Origin: Paenalkalicoccus suaedae
GTDB lineage: Bacteria; Bacillota; Bacilli; Bacillales; Salisediminibacteriaceae
Length of the DNA stretch: 64,000 nt
Direction: 5' to 3'
Assembly (NCBI RefSeq): GCF_006965545.2
Contig: NZ_CP041372.2
Span: 558,001-622,000 of the forward strand
The notes below the pieces were generated by a model. The model was given only the letters and a program-made list of their open reading frames with translations, was not told the DNA's origin and ran no database searches. Positions within the stretch are counted from its first letter, which is position 1; each line of letters starts with the position of its first letter. The position numbers were made by a program, and so were the translations under genes. Below, one piece after another: positions 1 through 8,376 of this stretch.

Positions 1-681
1 AGTAGTCTCAGTGATCTCCTCCGTTACGTCCGTTACGATGTCTGTTGTATCTTCGACAACATTTGTTACTTCGCGAGTCGTGCGTGATAGCGCACCGTTC
101 GTGATTGATTCTACTGGCTCCTCAACTGCTTCGACCGTCTCATTGACTGTGTCAGAAACGATTGTCGTAGCATCATCTACTGTATTTGTTACGTTATCGA
201 CAGTAGAGTCGACGGTTTTCGTAACGGTATCTGTAATATCTGATACGCTACTCGCAGTAGTTACGTCGTCTACTGTATCGCCAGTATCCTCTAAAGTGTT
301 TGAGGTGGTGTTCGTCACTGTTTTCGTAGTCTCATCCACAGTGTTCGTCACTGTTTTGGCTACTTTATTAACAGTTGATTCCTCAGGTGTTACGGTTGAT
401 ACTGTTTCATCCACAAGATCGGTTACCGTATTCGTCGTCTCGTTAACAGTCGATTCCACTGTTTTTCCGACAGACGAAGTGATTGTCCCAATCAATCCTT
501 TTGATTCTTGTTTTGCTTCTGTGTTCTTTTCTTCTACCTCCGATGTTTCTTCTTGCGTCTCTACGCTTGTGACTTCACTTTCATCAGTCACAGAAGAAAG
601 CAACCCTGAAGCTTGTGAATGAAGCGGGAAAAGTAGCATGGCTCCAGCTACTAATGTGAACTGGATAACCGCTTTCCTCAT
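1..681 (-). CDS. Secreted Val/Thr/Glu-rich low-complexity protein (C-terminus outside window)
   Basis: The reading frame starts at an ATG at 681-679 behind a GGGAGGTG ribosome-binding site (about 687-694) and stays open for 227 codons to the window edge. The N-terminus (MRKAVIQFTLVAGAMLLF...) is a signal peptide ending near residue 24 (HSQA). The rest is an acidic repeat built on Val/Thr/Asp/Glu words such as TVDETTKTV and TVDSTVDNV, with no cysteine. It is therefore probably exported and either extended or helical. I recognise no domain. The true C-terminus, and any wall-anchor signal, lie outside the window. Confidence 0.75.
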   Translation of the reverse strand, partial: MRKAVIQFTLVAGAMLLFPLHSQASGLLSSVTDESEVTSVETQEETSEVEEKNTEAKQESKGLIGTITSSVGKTVESTVNETTNTVTDLVDETVSTVTPEESTVNKVAKTVTNTVDETTKTVTNTTSNTLEDTGDTVDDVTTASSVSDITDTVTKTVDSTVDNVTNTVDDATTIVSDTVNETVEAVEEPVESITNGALSRTTREVTNVVEDTTDIVTDVTEEITETT

Positions 682-753
682 TTTTTCACCTCCCTTCTCA
701 TTCATAGATAACGAAGGGGATGATCAAATGGATCACAAAAATAAAAAAGTTTT

Positions 754-1611
754 TTAACTATTTTGTGAAAGTGGGAAGGAAACGTCCAACAATTCAAGGA
801 ATGCGACAACCTGTGGAAGGTGCTCAGCACCCTTTGTACAGCTTACCCATGTAGGTCTCGTGAGCGGCTTATTGTCTAAAAGCAAAGGTGTTCGACTGTA
901 CTCTGATTCATGAAATCCTTTTAACGAGGATTCAGGTAAAACAGCCATGCCAATTCCATGAAGAACAAGTTGCTTAGACGTTTCAATTTGATCCACAACA
1001 ATCGTTTGCTCAGGAAATCGTTCATTGGCCATTAGCCATTCATCAATCGCAGCTTGATAGCTCGCATCAGACTTAAATTGAATCAGCACCTGTGAATTGG
1101 CACGAGAAGACGTATGGCGTTGCTCCATCAGATAAAGAGGATCTGGTTCTAATGCTTGCACGAACTGTTCAGCAGGCTTTTCTCCCCGTAATAGCTTGAT
1201 ATGAACGTTTTTAGCACTCCGAATATCCTGACTTAAGCCGGTCGTGAGTTCGATTTTAACGTCCGGATACTCGCGTAGGTAAGCTTGGAGCAGGGAAGGG
1301 AGCGTGTATTGGCTTACTACTGTAGAAACGGCGAGCGAGAGTGTCCCTGATACACCAGTACTCTTTAGGGATTGTCGTAAATTTTCTTCACGCTCAAGAT
1401 GCTCGCGTGCATATGCGACTACTTTCTCTCCTTCAGGTGTAAGGGTAAGCTCTTTGGCACTTCGTATAAATAGTGTCGTGTCCCATAAAGCTTCGATATG
1501 CTTCAGGCGCTGACTAATAGCTGGCTGCGACAAATATAGTTTAGTTGCCGCGATTCGCATAGACCGATAGTCTGCTAGCGCGCGGATTAATTCATAATCG
1601 TTCACTTTCAT
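754..1611 (-). CDS. LysR-family transcriptional regulator
   Basis: 285 aa, the usual LysR length. Residues 1-60 form the winged helix-turn-helix (RMAATKLYLSQPAISQRLKHIEAL-type: A-A-x-x-L-x-x-S-Q-P-A-I-S-Q). Residues about 90-280 are the periplasmic-binding-like effector domain. The start at 1611 follows an AGGAGG site. It lies upstream of, and divergent from, the sulfur operon at 2106. That suggests, but does not prove, a CysL-like role in sulfur metabolism. The effector is unknown. Confidence 0.88.
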   Translation of the reverse strand: MKVNDYELIRALADYRSMRIAATKLYLSQPAISQRLKHIEALWDTTLFIRSAKELTLTPEGEKVVAYAREHLEREENLRQSLKSTGVSGTLSLAVSTVVSQYTLPSLLQAYLREYPDVKIELTTGLSQDIRSAKNVHIKLLRGEKPAEQFVQALEPDPLYLMEQRHTSSRANSQVLIQFKSDASYQAAIDEWLMANERFPEQTIVVDQIETSKQLVLHGIGMAVLPESSLKGFHESEYSRTPLLLDNKPLTRPTWVSCTKGAEHLPQVVAFLELLDVSFPLSQNS

Positions 1612-1689
1612 TTCTTCTCAACCTCCTATAAGAAAAACGAATCGATTTTAGATAAAAAGTATTGTTTTACTTATTATAGCAGGTTTGGG

Positions 1690-1869
1690 TTATACATATT
1701 CGGTAAGATGTGATTGCTTCACTTTAACTGTGGCTTCTATTAAATGAAGTCCTGGTTGCATCATTTGGATGTTGATATGCTCCTGACATCTTGCTTTGCT
1801 TCTACGTTGCGTCAAGTGAAGGTTCATATGCGTTACTTCGCGTGTCGTTTGCATAAAATAAGACATCAT
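1690..1869 (-). CDS. Possible 59-residue ORF in the LysR-yrrT gap
   Basis: An open frame of 59 codons (begins MMSYFMQTTREV, ends KQSHLTEYV) lies in the 490-bp gap. It has a mixed, basic, non-repetitive composition, but only a weak AGAAG ribosome-binding site. I recognise no family. It could be a small protein, a remnant of a longer gene, or chance. The rest of 1612-2030 shows only AT-rich promoter-like DNA. Confidence 0.2.
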   Translation of the reverse strand: MMSYFMQTTREVTHMNLHLTQRRSKARCQEHINIQMMQPGLHLIEATVKVKQSHLTEYV

Positions 1870-2030
1870 GTGCTTCTATTGTACGGACGAATGCATCAAA
1901 TAAGAAAAAACTATGTCTACTAATCCAGCTCCAAGGATTGAATTCCAGATCTTCTGAGACAGCAAGTTCCCCTATTTTCTATCAAACAGGAGCATTGTCA
2001 TAACCCCGAGCATATGCTAAAATACATTTA

Positions 2031-2049
2031 ATACCGAGTTAATAGGTAT
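2031..2049. promoter_or_regulatory. Dyad operator upstream of yrrT (CymR-like candidate)
   Basis: ATACC (2031-2035) and GGTAT (2045-2049) form an inverted repeat with a 9-bp AT-rich centre, 57 bp before the yrrT start. Rrf2-family regulators bind dyads of this shape, and CymR, an Rrf2 protein, is the known repressor of yrrT-mccAB in B. subtilis. That CymR is the protein here is inferred. Confidence 0.5.
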
Positions 2050-2105
2050 GTTTAATAAGTTATTGAGGGGACATCCCCAAATATGTGTATAGAGGAGACA
2101 TCGAA

Positions 2106-2744
2106 ATGGGTCGAGAGTTTATTGAATTGTTTGATCGCTGGGCAGATTCATATGACGCAACGGTAACGGGTCACGACGAGGAATACAAAGAAGTATTTGA
2201 GGGCTACGATGAGATTTTGCAAGAAGTTGCTTCTAGTGTAAGTGGATCGGTTGTCGAATTTGGTGTAGGCACAGGTAACTTAAGCGAGAAGTTGTTAACA
2301 ACGGCTGCTCAGGTAACTGGCGTAGAGCCATCCGAAAAGATGCGCGCGATCGCAAGCCAAAAGCATCCCTCTATGCTGGTCGTAGAAGGTGACTTTTTAG
2401 ACCACCCTATTAAAGAAAACGTCGATGGCATTGTATCAACGTATGCATTCCATCACTTAACTGATATAGAAAAAAAGCAGGCGGCTGAAAACTTTTATCG
2501 AATATTAAATAAAGGCGGTAAAGTCGTTTTTGCAGATACGATGTTTAGTAGCGAGACGGCAAAGGAAGAGATTATACAGAACGCTATTTCCAGAGGATTT
2601 CTAAACCTTGCAGAGGATTTGCAAACAGAGTACTATCCATATATAGGGACTATGCAGGAAATCTTCTCACAAGTAGGGTTTCATGTGGAGCTTAAGCAGC
2701 TCAACCGTTTTGTTTGGCTATTCACCGCCAAAAAAGAGAACTAG
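2106..2744 (+). CDS. yrrT: SAM-dependent methyltransferase YrrT
   Basis: 212 aa class I methyltransferase. Motif I is VVEFGVGTGNLS at about residues 50-61, and GDFLD and AFHHL follow. Its N-terminus (MGREFIELFDRWADSYD) matches YrrT of the B. subtilis yrrT-mtnN-mccAB operon, whose exact substrate is not firmly known to me. An upstream in-frame ATG at 2085 exists, but the GAGGAGA site at about 2091 fits the ATG at 2106. It is the first gene of a four-gene operon, 15 bp before luxS. A small GGGG/CCCC hairpin sits in the leader at 2066-2077. Confidence 0.88.
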   Translation: MGREFIELFDRWADSYDATVTGHDEEYKEVFEGYDEILQEVASSVSGSVVEFGVGTGNLSEKLLTTAAQVTGVEPSEKMRAIASQKHPSMLVVEGDFLDHPIKENVDGIVSTYAFHHLTDIEKKQAAENFYRILNKGGKVVFADTMFSSETAKEEIIQNAISRGFLNLAEDLQTEYYPYIGTMQEIFSQVGFHVELKQLNRFVWLFTAKKEN

Positions 2745-2759
2745 AGAGGGGTAAAAAGC

Positions 2760-3233
2760 ATGACAAAGAAAATGAACGTAGAAAGCTTTAACCTAGACCA
2801 TACAAAGGTTGCAGCACCTTATATCCGCTTAGCCGGAACGACGAAAGGTGCTAGTGGCGACGTTATTTACAAGTATGACCTTCGTTTTAATCAACCTAAT
2901 AAGGATCATATGGAGATGCCAGGCTTACACTCGCTAGAGCATATGATGGCAGAATTCAGTCGTAATCATCACGGACAAATCGTTGATATTTCTCCAATGG
3001 GATGCCAAACTGGCTTTTATTTGAGTGTCATTAACGATGATAGCTACGAAGCTATTTTAGAGCTAGTAGAAAAAACGCTCAAGGATGTATTAGAAGCGAC
3101 AGAGGTGCCAGCATGTAATGAAGTACAATGCGGATGGGCAGCTTCACACTCCTTAGAGGGAGCAAAAGAAATTGCGACACGAATGCTTGCGAAGCGTGAT
3201 GAGTGGACGCAGGTTTTTGCTGACGGCGAGTAA
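2760..3233 (+). CDS. luxS: S-ribosylhomocysteine lyase LuxS
   Basis: 157 aa, full length for LuxS. The metal-binding HSLEH motif is at about residues 54-58, the catalytic Cys in MGCQTGFYL at about 84, and the third metal ligand Cys in the NEVQCGW segment at about 126. It converts S-ribosylhomocysteine to homocysteine and DPD (the autoinducer-2 precursor). It sits directly between yrrT and mccA, where B. subtilis has mtnN. Homocysteine is therefore made beside the genes that consume it. Confidence 0.95.
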   Translation: MTKKMNVESFNLDHTKVAAPYIRLAGTTKGASGDVIYKYDLRFNQPNKDHMEMPGLHSLEHMMAEFSRNHHGQIVDISPMGCQTGFYLSVINDDSYEAILELVEKTLKDVLEATEVPACNEVQCGWAASHSLEGAKEIATRMLAKRDEWTQVFADGE

Positions 3234-3239
3234 ACAACG

Positions 3240-4151
3240 ATGAACGTATATAAAGGAATCCAATCACTGATAGGTAAAACACCACTATATGAAATTACAA
3301 ATATCGAGATTCCGAACGATGTGCGCATTTTTGCAAAGCTTGAGTACTTTAATCCCGGTGGTAGTATTAAAGACCGCCTTGGACAAAAGCTTTTAAGCGA
3401 AGCAATAGCAAATAACCACATTTCTTCAACAGGTACGCTGATCGAGCCCACTGCCGGTAATACCGGTATTGGGCTTGCTCTTGCGACTGCTGGGACATCG
3501 ATCAACGTCATTTTTGTTGTCCCTGAAAAGTTTAGCGTAGAGAAGCAGACGTTGATGAGAGCACTCGGTGCTAAAGTTGTAAATACGCCTACGGAGCTTG
3601 GAATGAAAGGCGCTATTGCAAAAGCAACAGAGCTCACAAAAGAGATGTCGGATGCGTATATGCCGGCTCAGTTTGCAAATGCAGCAAATCCTCTGACTTA
3701 CTATGAGACGCTTGCTCCAGAAATTATGGAGGATTTAGACGGTCAAGTGGATCTATTTGTTGCAGGTGCTGGCACTGGAGGGACCTTTATGGGGACCGCT
3801 CGCTATTTAAAAGAGCAAAACGCTTCTATTAAAACAGTCATTGTGGAGCCAGAGGGTTCTACATTGAATGGTGGAGAGTCTGGTCCACACCGTACAGAAG
3901 GAATTGGCATGGAATTTTTGCCTCCTTATATGGATACGAGTTATTTTGATGCGATTCACACGATTATGGATGATGAAGCATTTCACTATGTACGCGAATT
4001 AACTGCTAAAGAAGGTCTTCTTGTAGCCAGTAGTTCTGGAGCTGCGTTTGCGGCCTGTTTAAAGGAAGCAGCACAGGCGAAACCGGGGAGTCACATCGTC
4101 ACGATTTTCCCCGATAGTAGCGAGCGATATTTAAGTCAAGGGATCTATTAG
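3240..4151 (+). CDS. mccA: O-acetylserine-dependent cystathionine beta-synthase MccA
   Basis: 303 aa PLP-dependent fold-type II enzyme. The PLP lysine is in GGSIKDR (about residue 42) and the phosphate/substrate loop is PTAGNTGIG (about 68-76). Length and operon position match MccA (YrhA), which joins O-acetylserine and homocysteine into cystathionine. Plain cysteine synthase CysK is the alternative by sequence. The neighbours luxS and mccB favour MccA. It starts 6 bp after the luxS stop. Confidence 0.88.
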   Translation: MNVYKGIQSLIGKTPLYEITNIEIPNDVRIFAKLEYFNPGGSIKDRLGQKLLSEAIANNHISSTGTLIEPTAGNTGIGLALATAGTSINVIFVVPEKFSVEKQTLMRALGAKVVNTPTELGMKGAIAKATELTKEMSDAYMPAQFANAANPLTYYETLAPEIMEDLDGQVDLFVAGAGTGGTFMGTARYLKEQNASIKTVIVEPEGSTLNGGESGPHRTEGIGMEFLPPYMDTSYFDAIHTIMDDEAFHYVRELTAKEGLLVASSSGAAFAACLKEAAQAKPGSHIVTIFPDSSERYLSQGIY

Positions 4152-4167
4152 GAAAGGATGTCTTATT

Positions 4168-5304
4168 GTGAATAAAAAAACGAAGCTAATCCACGGTGGT
4201 ATCGTGGGCGACCCATTCACGGGCGCGGTTAGCACACCGATTTATCAAGTAAGCACGTACAAGCAGGACGGCGTCGGAAATTTCTCTTACGAATACTCAC
4301 GTACAGGTAATCCAACTCGTGAGGCATTAGAAAAATTGATTGCTGATTTAGAGGATGGACATCGCGGATTTGCGTTTGCATCTGGAATGGCTGCAATCGC
4401 GGCTGTTATGCAACTTTATAAGAGCGGCGACCATGTCGTGTTTACAGATGACGTATATGGCGGAACGTACCGACTCATGTCAAAGGTATTAAACCGATTT
4501 AACCTAGATGTCACGTTTGTTGATACAAGCAATCCACAAAAAGTGCGTGAGGCGGTGCAGGATAACACGGTTGCGATCTACGTCGAGACGCCGACGAACC
4601 CACTTTTAAAAGTGACAGATGTGCGTGAAATGCGCACGATTGCGGACGAGCATGACCTACACTTAATCGTCGACAATACATTTAGCACACCTTACTATCA
4701 AAACCCTATCACGCTTGGAGCAGATATTGTGCTACACAGCGCAACTAAATATATTGGCGGTCACAGTGATGTTGTGGCAGGGCTCGCGGTCGTTGCGACA
4801 GAAAAGCTAGGGGAAGAGCTCCACTTCGTGCAGAACTCTGTTGGTGGCGTTCTTGGACCACAGGATTCATGGCTGTTAATTCGCGGTATTAAAACGCTGG
4901 GCCTTCGCATGGAACAAACAGAGAAAAATACAGCAGAGATCGTATCGTTTTTACAATCACGCGATGATATCGTTACGATTTACTATCCAGGATTGAAGGA
5001 TCATCCAGGCCACGACACGCATAAAGCGCAAGCAACTGGATTCGGTGGCATGGTTTCTTTTGATGTAGGTAGTAAAGAACGCGCCGAACGCGTCCTAGCT
5101 AGCACGAAATACTTCACGTTAGCGGAAAGCTTAGGAGCGGTGGAGAGCTTAATTAGCGTTCCGGCACAAATGACGCACGCTTCTATTCCTGCTGAGCGTC
5201 GCGCAGAACTTGGTATTACAGACGGACTAGTTCGTATCTCTGTAGGTATCGAGGATGCAGAAGATCTTATAGCTGACTTAAAGCAGGCTTTAGAGCAAGA
5301 GTAA
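4168..5304 (+). CDS. mccB: Cystathionine gamma-lyase / homocysteine gamma-lyase MccB
   Basis: 378 aa Cys/Met-metabolism PLP enzyme with a GTG start behind GGAAAGG. SATKYIGGHSD (about residue 191-201) holds the PLP lysine. The N-terminal YEYSRTGNPTR motif and the SVGGVLGPQDSW region are typical. Together with MccA it completes methionine-to-cysteine conversion. It is the last gene of the operon and is followed by the terminator at 5342. Confidence 0.9.
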   Translation: MNKKTKLIHGGIVGDPFTGAVSTPIYQVSTYKQDGVGNFSYEYSRTGNPTREALEKLIADLEDGHRGFAFASGMAAIAAVMQLYKSGDHVVFTDDVYGGTYRLMSKVLNRFNLDVTFVDTSNPQKVREAVQDNTVAIYVETPTNPLLKVTDVREMRTIADEHDLHLIVDNTFSTPYYQNPITLGADIVLHSATKYIGGHSDVVAGLAVVATEKLGEELHFVQNSVGGVLGPQDSWLLIRGIKTLGLRMEQTEKNTAEIVSFLQSRDDIVTIYYPGLKDHPGHDTHKAQATGFGGMVSFDVGSKERAERVLASTKYFTLAESLGAVESLISVPAQMTHASIPAERRAELGITDGLVRISVGIEDAEDLIADLKQALEQE

Positions 5305-5341
5305 GGGTAATTAGGTGAGCGGTTAGTTTTTTATGAAAAGT

Positions 5342-5386
5342 AGAGAGGGGAGGGCCGATTGGTTGATGTCGGTTCCTCTCTTTTTT
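5342..5386 (+). terminator. Rho-independent terminator after mccB
   Basis: AGAGAGG (5342-5348) pairs with CCTCTCT (5375-5381) around an inner CCGAT/GTCGG stem, followed by a run of six T. Confidence 0.85.
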
Positions 5387-5397
5387 GTTGGAGTGGG

Positions 5398-5556
5398 AAT
5401 GCAGGAGGTCGAGGGAGGGGGGGAGAGTGCGTAGGTCGACATTAATGCATACGAATGAGGTGGAAATGCAGACAGCGTGAGGAGGAATGCACGCTGGGAA
5501 GGTGGAAATGCACGCCAAGGGGTTCGAAATGCAGGCGATCAAAATTAATGCACTCC
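5398..5556. repeat. 21-bp phased keyword array, word AATGCA
   Basis: AATGCA occurs at 5398, 5444, 5465, 5486, 5507, 5528 and 5547. From 5444 the steps are 21, 21, 21, 21 and 19 bp (103 bp in total), with spacers that differ. It lies just after the mccB terminator. The reverse-complement word forms the large array at 23941, with the same 4x21+19 layout and the same AAAATTAATGCA junction. Confidence 0.8.
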
Positions 5557-5646
5557 CACCCCTCACCCGGCAGATCACTCAAATAATAAAGTGTTAACTC
5601 AGCTCATACTTACGCGTGATATACTAGTTTTTGGGAGGTGCAACGC

Positions 5647-6645
5647 ATGCTTACATTCTCTAACGTTGAAAAACATGATCGTGATCAACCGCTTATACGA
5701 GCGGAGAACTTAACGATAAATAAAGGACGCATTATTGGCATACATGGACTACCCGATACGTGCCATGCATTACTACATATTATTCTAGGGAAATCAGAAA
5801 TCTCAAAGGGAGAAATGGTTCTCTTTGGTGAGTCTTATGGATCGAGATTGAAACTATCTACACGCATAGGCTTTTTACTGCGCGAGGATGGTTTATATGA
5901 ACGGTTAACAGTTAAGGAGAATCTAGCTTTTACAAAAGGACTTTACCAATCTGAGGTCTCTTTAACGGATGTCATGGAGCAGCTCCGTTTACCTAGTAAG
6001 GAAAAGCTTAAAAATTTAAGCCCATCCGCGATTCAACGAGTAAAGCTAGGTCGGTTATTAGTGCAAAACCCAGATTTATTTATTTTAGAAGAGCCGGATC
6101 AAAACGTGGATTTAGAGACTCGCACGATCTTTTCTGACATATTCTTGAAATTAAAAGCTCTTGAAAAAAGCGTCGTGATTATCACGTCGAATTTAGAGAG
6201 TGCGGTTAGCATGACGGAAGAGGTGTATCGGATGACGCAATCAGGGGTCACCCTTGTGAACATGCAGGAAGAAGAAACATTTGAAGAGGCGGAGAAGCAG
6301 GTGGAGTTGCCACGATTAAACAAGATTCCTGCAAAGCTTGATGATAAGCTCCTTTTATTTGATCCTGCTGAGATTGAATTTATTGAGAGTATTGATAGTC
6401 AGGCTCATCTATTTATTTCCGGGGAAAGATTTATCTGTAGCTTTACACTCGCGGAGCTTGAAGAACGACTCGAGACATTTGGCTTCTTTCGTTGTCACAG
6501 ATCGTATATTGTCAATCTCCAAAAGGTCCGTGAAATAATAACTTGGACGCGCAATAGCTACAGCCTTCAAATGGAGAATAAAAAGGAAGTGCCACTCTCC
6601 AAGTCTAAAATGGCCGAATTAAAAGAGCGTTTGGGGATGCATTAA
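5647..6645 (+). CDS. Degenerate ABC ATPase fused to a LytTR DNA-binding domain
   Basis: 332 aa. Residues about 1-200 have the ABC ATPase fold, but the Walker A is lost (GLPDTCHALLH, no GK[ST]). The signature is LSPSA instead of LSGGQ, and the switch His is absent (IITSN), although Walker B LFILEEP remains. Residues about 230-330 are a LytTR domain (FFRCHRSYIVNL...). It is therefore probably a transcription factor that no longer hydrolyses ATP. The ATG at 5647 follows GGGAGGTG; the GTG at 5638 lies inside that site. An extended -10 (TGATATACT, about 5618-5625) precedes it. The ABC exporter genes follow directly, so it likely controls them. Confidence 0.85.
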   Translation: MLTFSNVEKHDRDQPLIRAENLTINKGRIIGIHGLPDTCHALLHIILGKSEISKGEMVLFGESYGSRLKLSTRIGFLLREDGLYERLTVKENLAFTKGLYQSEVSLTDVMEQLRLPSKEKLKNLSPSAIQRVKLGRLLVQNPDLFILEEPDQNVDLETRTIFSDIFLKLKALEKSVVIITSNLESAVSMTEEVYRMTQSGVTLVNMQEEETFEEAEKQVELPRLNKIPAKLDDKLLLFDPAEIEFIESIDSQAHLFISGERFICSFTLAELEERLETFGFFRCHRSYIVNLQKVREIITWTRNSYSLQMENKKEVPLSKSKMAELKERLGMH

Positions 6646-6688
6646 GGTGCATCTATGCTCCATTTAGGTCTCTGTACGATCCATTTAG
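6638..6688. promoter_or_regulatory. Direct repeats TCCATTTAG at 21-bp spacing (LytTR-site or keyword-array candidate)
   Basis: TCCATTTAG occurs at 6659-6667 and exactly again at 6680-6688. A 7/9 match lies at 6638-6646 over the stop codon of the upstream gene. Tandem 9-bp sites with a 12-bp gap are the LytTR-family operator layout. A -10-like TATGAT (6723-6728) follows. The same 21-bp step also defines the intergenic keyword arrays, so the assignment is ambiguous. Confidence 0.5.
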
Positions 6689-6757
6689 CGAAAATATAAG
6701 GTAACGCACGCTCCCCTCATACTATGATAGAGACATCTTAAAAACGAGGTGAGCGTT

Positions 6758-7612
6758 ATGCAGAATGCAATTGAGGTTAATAACTTAGCAAAAATGTATG
6801 GAGAAACACAGTCTCTTAAGCACGTATCCTTTGAAGTGAAACAGGGAGAGATTTTTGGTTACTTAGGTCCAAGTGGCTCGGGTAAAACGACAACGTTGAA
6901 AATTCTCACAGGTCAGCTTATCCAAACAAAAGGAGATGTAACCGTGCTCGGTGCAACTGATCAAAAGCTTCGCTCGGCATCGTTCTTAAAGGAAATTGGC
7001 GTCATGACGGATAACAGTGGCCTCTATGAGCGCTTGACCATTCAAGAAAATTTACAGCTATTCGCTACATTATATGAAGTGAAGCAGGCGAAAGCACGTA
7101 TCTCGGAAGTGTTAACGATAGTTGGACTTGAACAGGAGCACAAAAAAGCGATTAAGAGCTTGTCAAAAGGGATGAGACAGCGAGTCATTTTAGCAAGAAC
7201 GCTTTTACACAAACCGACCCTACTATTTTTAGATGAACCAACAGCGGCATTAGACCCTGCTAGTAAACAGCATATTCATGACGGGCTTCGAGAGTTAAAT
7301 AAACAGGGAACCACGATCTTTTTAACGACTCACGACATGCAGGAGGCGCAGGATCTCTGTGATCGCACAGCGATCTTGCATGAAGGAGCAATCGTAGAGC
7401 TTGGGAACCCAAAGGATATTTGCCGTAAATATGCGGACAATGTGATCGAAATAGAGCTTAAAGATGGAACGATAAAGCAACTTCCTTTATCAGCTGACAG
7501 TGCACAAGAGGTCTATCAGGTATTGTCAGAAGGTAAAGTAGAAGCTATTTCATCTATTGAGCCGTCGCTTGGGGAAGTCTTTATTAAACTTACAGGGAGG
7601 AAGCTAGCATGA
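6758..7612 (+). CDS. ABC transporter ATP-binding protein
   Basis: 284 aa complete ABC ATPase: Walker A GPSGSGKTT (about residues 37-45), signature LSKGMRQR, Walker B LLFLDEPT, and the switch His in TTHDM. The C-terminal extension of about 70 residues is typical of DrrA/NatA-type exporters. The start at ATG 6758 follows GAGGTGA; the GTG at 6749 is inside that site. The stop overlaps the permease start (ATGA). It is the active partner of the catalytically dead LytTR fusion upstream. The substrate is unknown; drug, peptide or bacteriocin are options. Confidence 0.88.
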   Translation: MQNAIEVNNLAKMYGETQSLKHVSFEVKQGEIFGYLGPSGSGKTTTLKILTGQLIQTKGDVTVLGATDQKLRSASFLKEIGVMTDNSGLYERLTIQENLQLFATLYEVKQAKARISEVLTIVGLEQEHKKAIKSLSKGMRQRVILARTLLHKPTLLFLDEPTAALDPASKQHIHDGLRELNKQGTTIFLTTHDMQEAQDLCDRTAILHEGAIVELGNPKDICRKYADNVIEIELKDGTIKQLPLSADSAQEVYQVLSEGKVEAISSIEPSLGEVFIKLTGRKLA

Positions 7613-8292
7613 CACTATCAATGAAACGAATCTATGCTATTTTTCAAAAGGATGTAAAAGATGTTTTTAAAAATATGTTTGTCTTATCGACGCTTTTCAT
7701 GCCGATTATACTAGCAGTATTTTACTCGAGTGCCGACATCATTTCCCAGGAAATATCGCTCTTACTCATTAATCTAACATTTGTCGCAGTAGCGACATTC
7801 ATACAAGCTGCAATTATTGCCGAAGAGAAGGAGAAAAGCACCCTACGTGGGCTTATGATGTCTCCCGCCTCTGTTGGAGATATTTTAATTGGTAAAAGTA
7901 TTGTCTCGGTTGTGTTGACTGTTATTACGCTTTTACTTATTTCCTGGATCAGTGGCTTTGAATTGGGAAATACCGTCTACACGATCACAGGCTTAATAGT
8001 TGCACTGGCTATTTACATTGTTATTGGCACATTGCTTGGTCTATTGTCCCGATCTGTCATGGAGGCATCGGTTATTTCTTTACCTTTAATCTTGATTCTT
8101 GGAATGGGTAGCATGTTCGTTGCTATGTTTGATGATATTCCATTTATTGACATTATTATGTATTTACCAAACTTCCAGCTTGATAAAATTGTGATGGAGG
8201 CGAGCATGCAAGCTTCTCTCATCAACGTCGCTTGGTTAGTGGTGCTAACGGCGGCTACCGTTATTGTCTATCAAAAGCGCACGATCGATTAA
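7609..8292 (+). CDS. ABC-2 type transporter permease
   Basis: 227 aa with six predicted membrane segments in the ABC-2 layout and a short loop after the second (EEKEKSTLRGLMMSP), the usual coupling region. It is translationally coupled to the ATPase (4-bp overlap) and forms the membrane half of the LytTR-linked exporter. No terminator is obvious in the 84 bp before ugpQ. Confidence 0.85.
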   Translation: MTLSMKRIYAIFQKDVKDVFKNMFVLSTLFMPIILAVFYSSADIISQEISLLLINLTFVAVATFIQAAIIAEEKEKSTLRGLMMSPASVGDILIGKSIVSVVLTVITLLLISWISGFELGNTVYTITGLIVALAIYIVIGTLLGLLSRSVMEASVISLPLILILGMGSMFVAMFDDIPFIDIIMYLPNFQLDKIVMEASMQASLINVAWLVVLTAATVIVYQKRTID

Positions 8293-8376
8293 GTGCATGT
8301 TGATCATTATTTACAGAAACTTCATCCTTGTTTCCACCAAATCATGTAAAATAGAAGAAAAAGGGTGGTGAGAGGT

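Noticed and set aside
11-622. A 203-codon open frame on the plus strand
   Set aside because: It is the antisense of the real minus-strand secreted protein, which has a signal peptide and a strong ribosome-binding site; the Val/Ser/Thr-rich composition comes from the repeat read backwards.
3044-3637. 197-codon minus-strand frame over luxS-mccA
   Set aside because: It is antisense to two well-recognised enzymes and has no translation signal.
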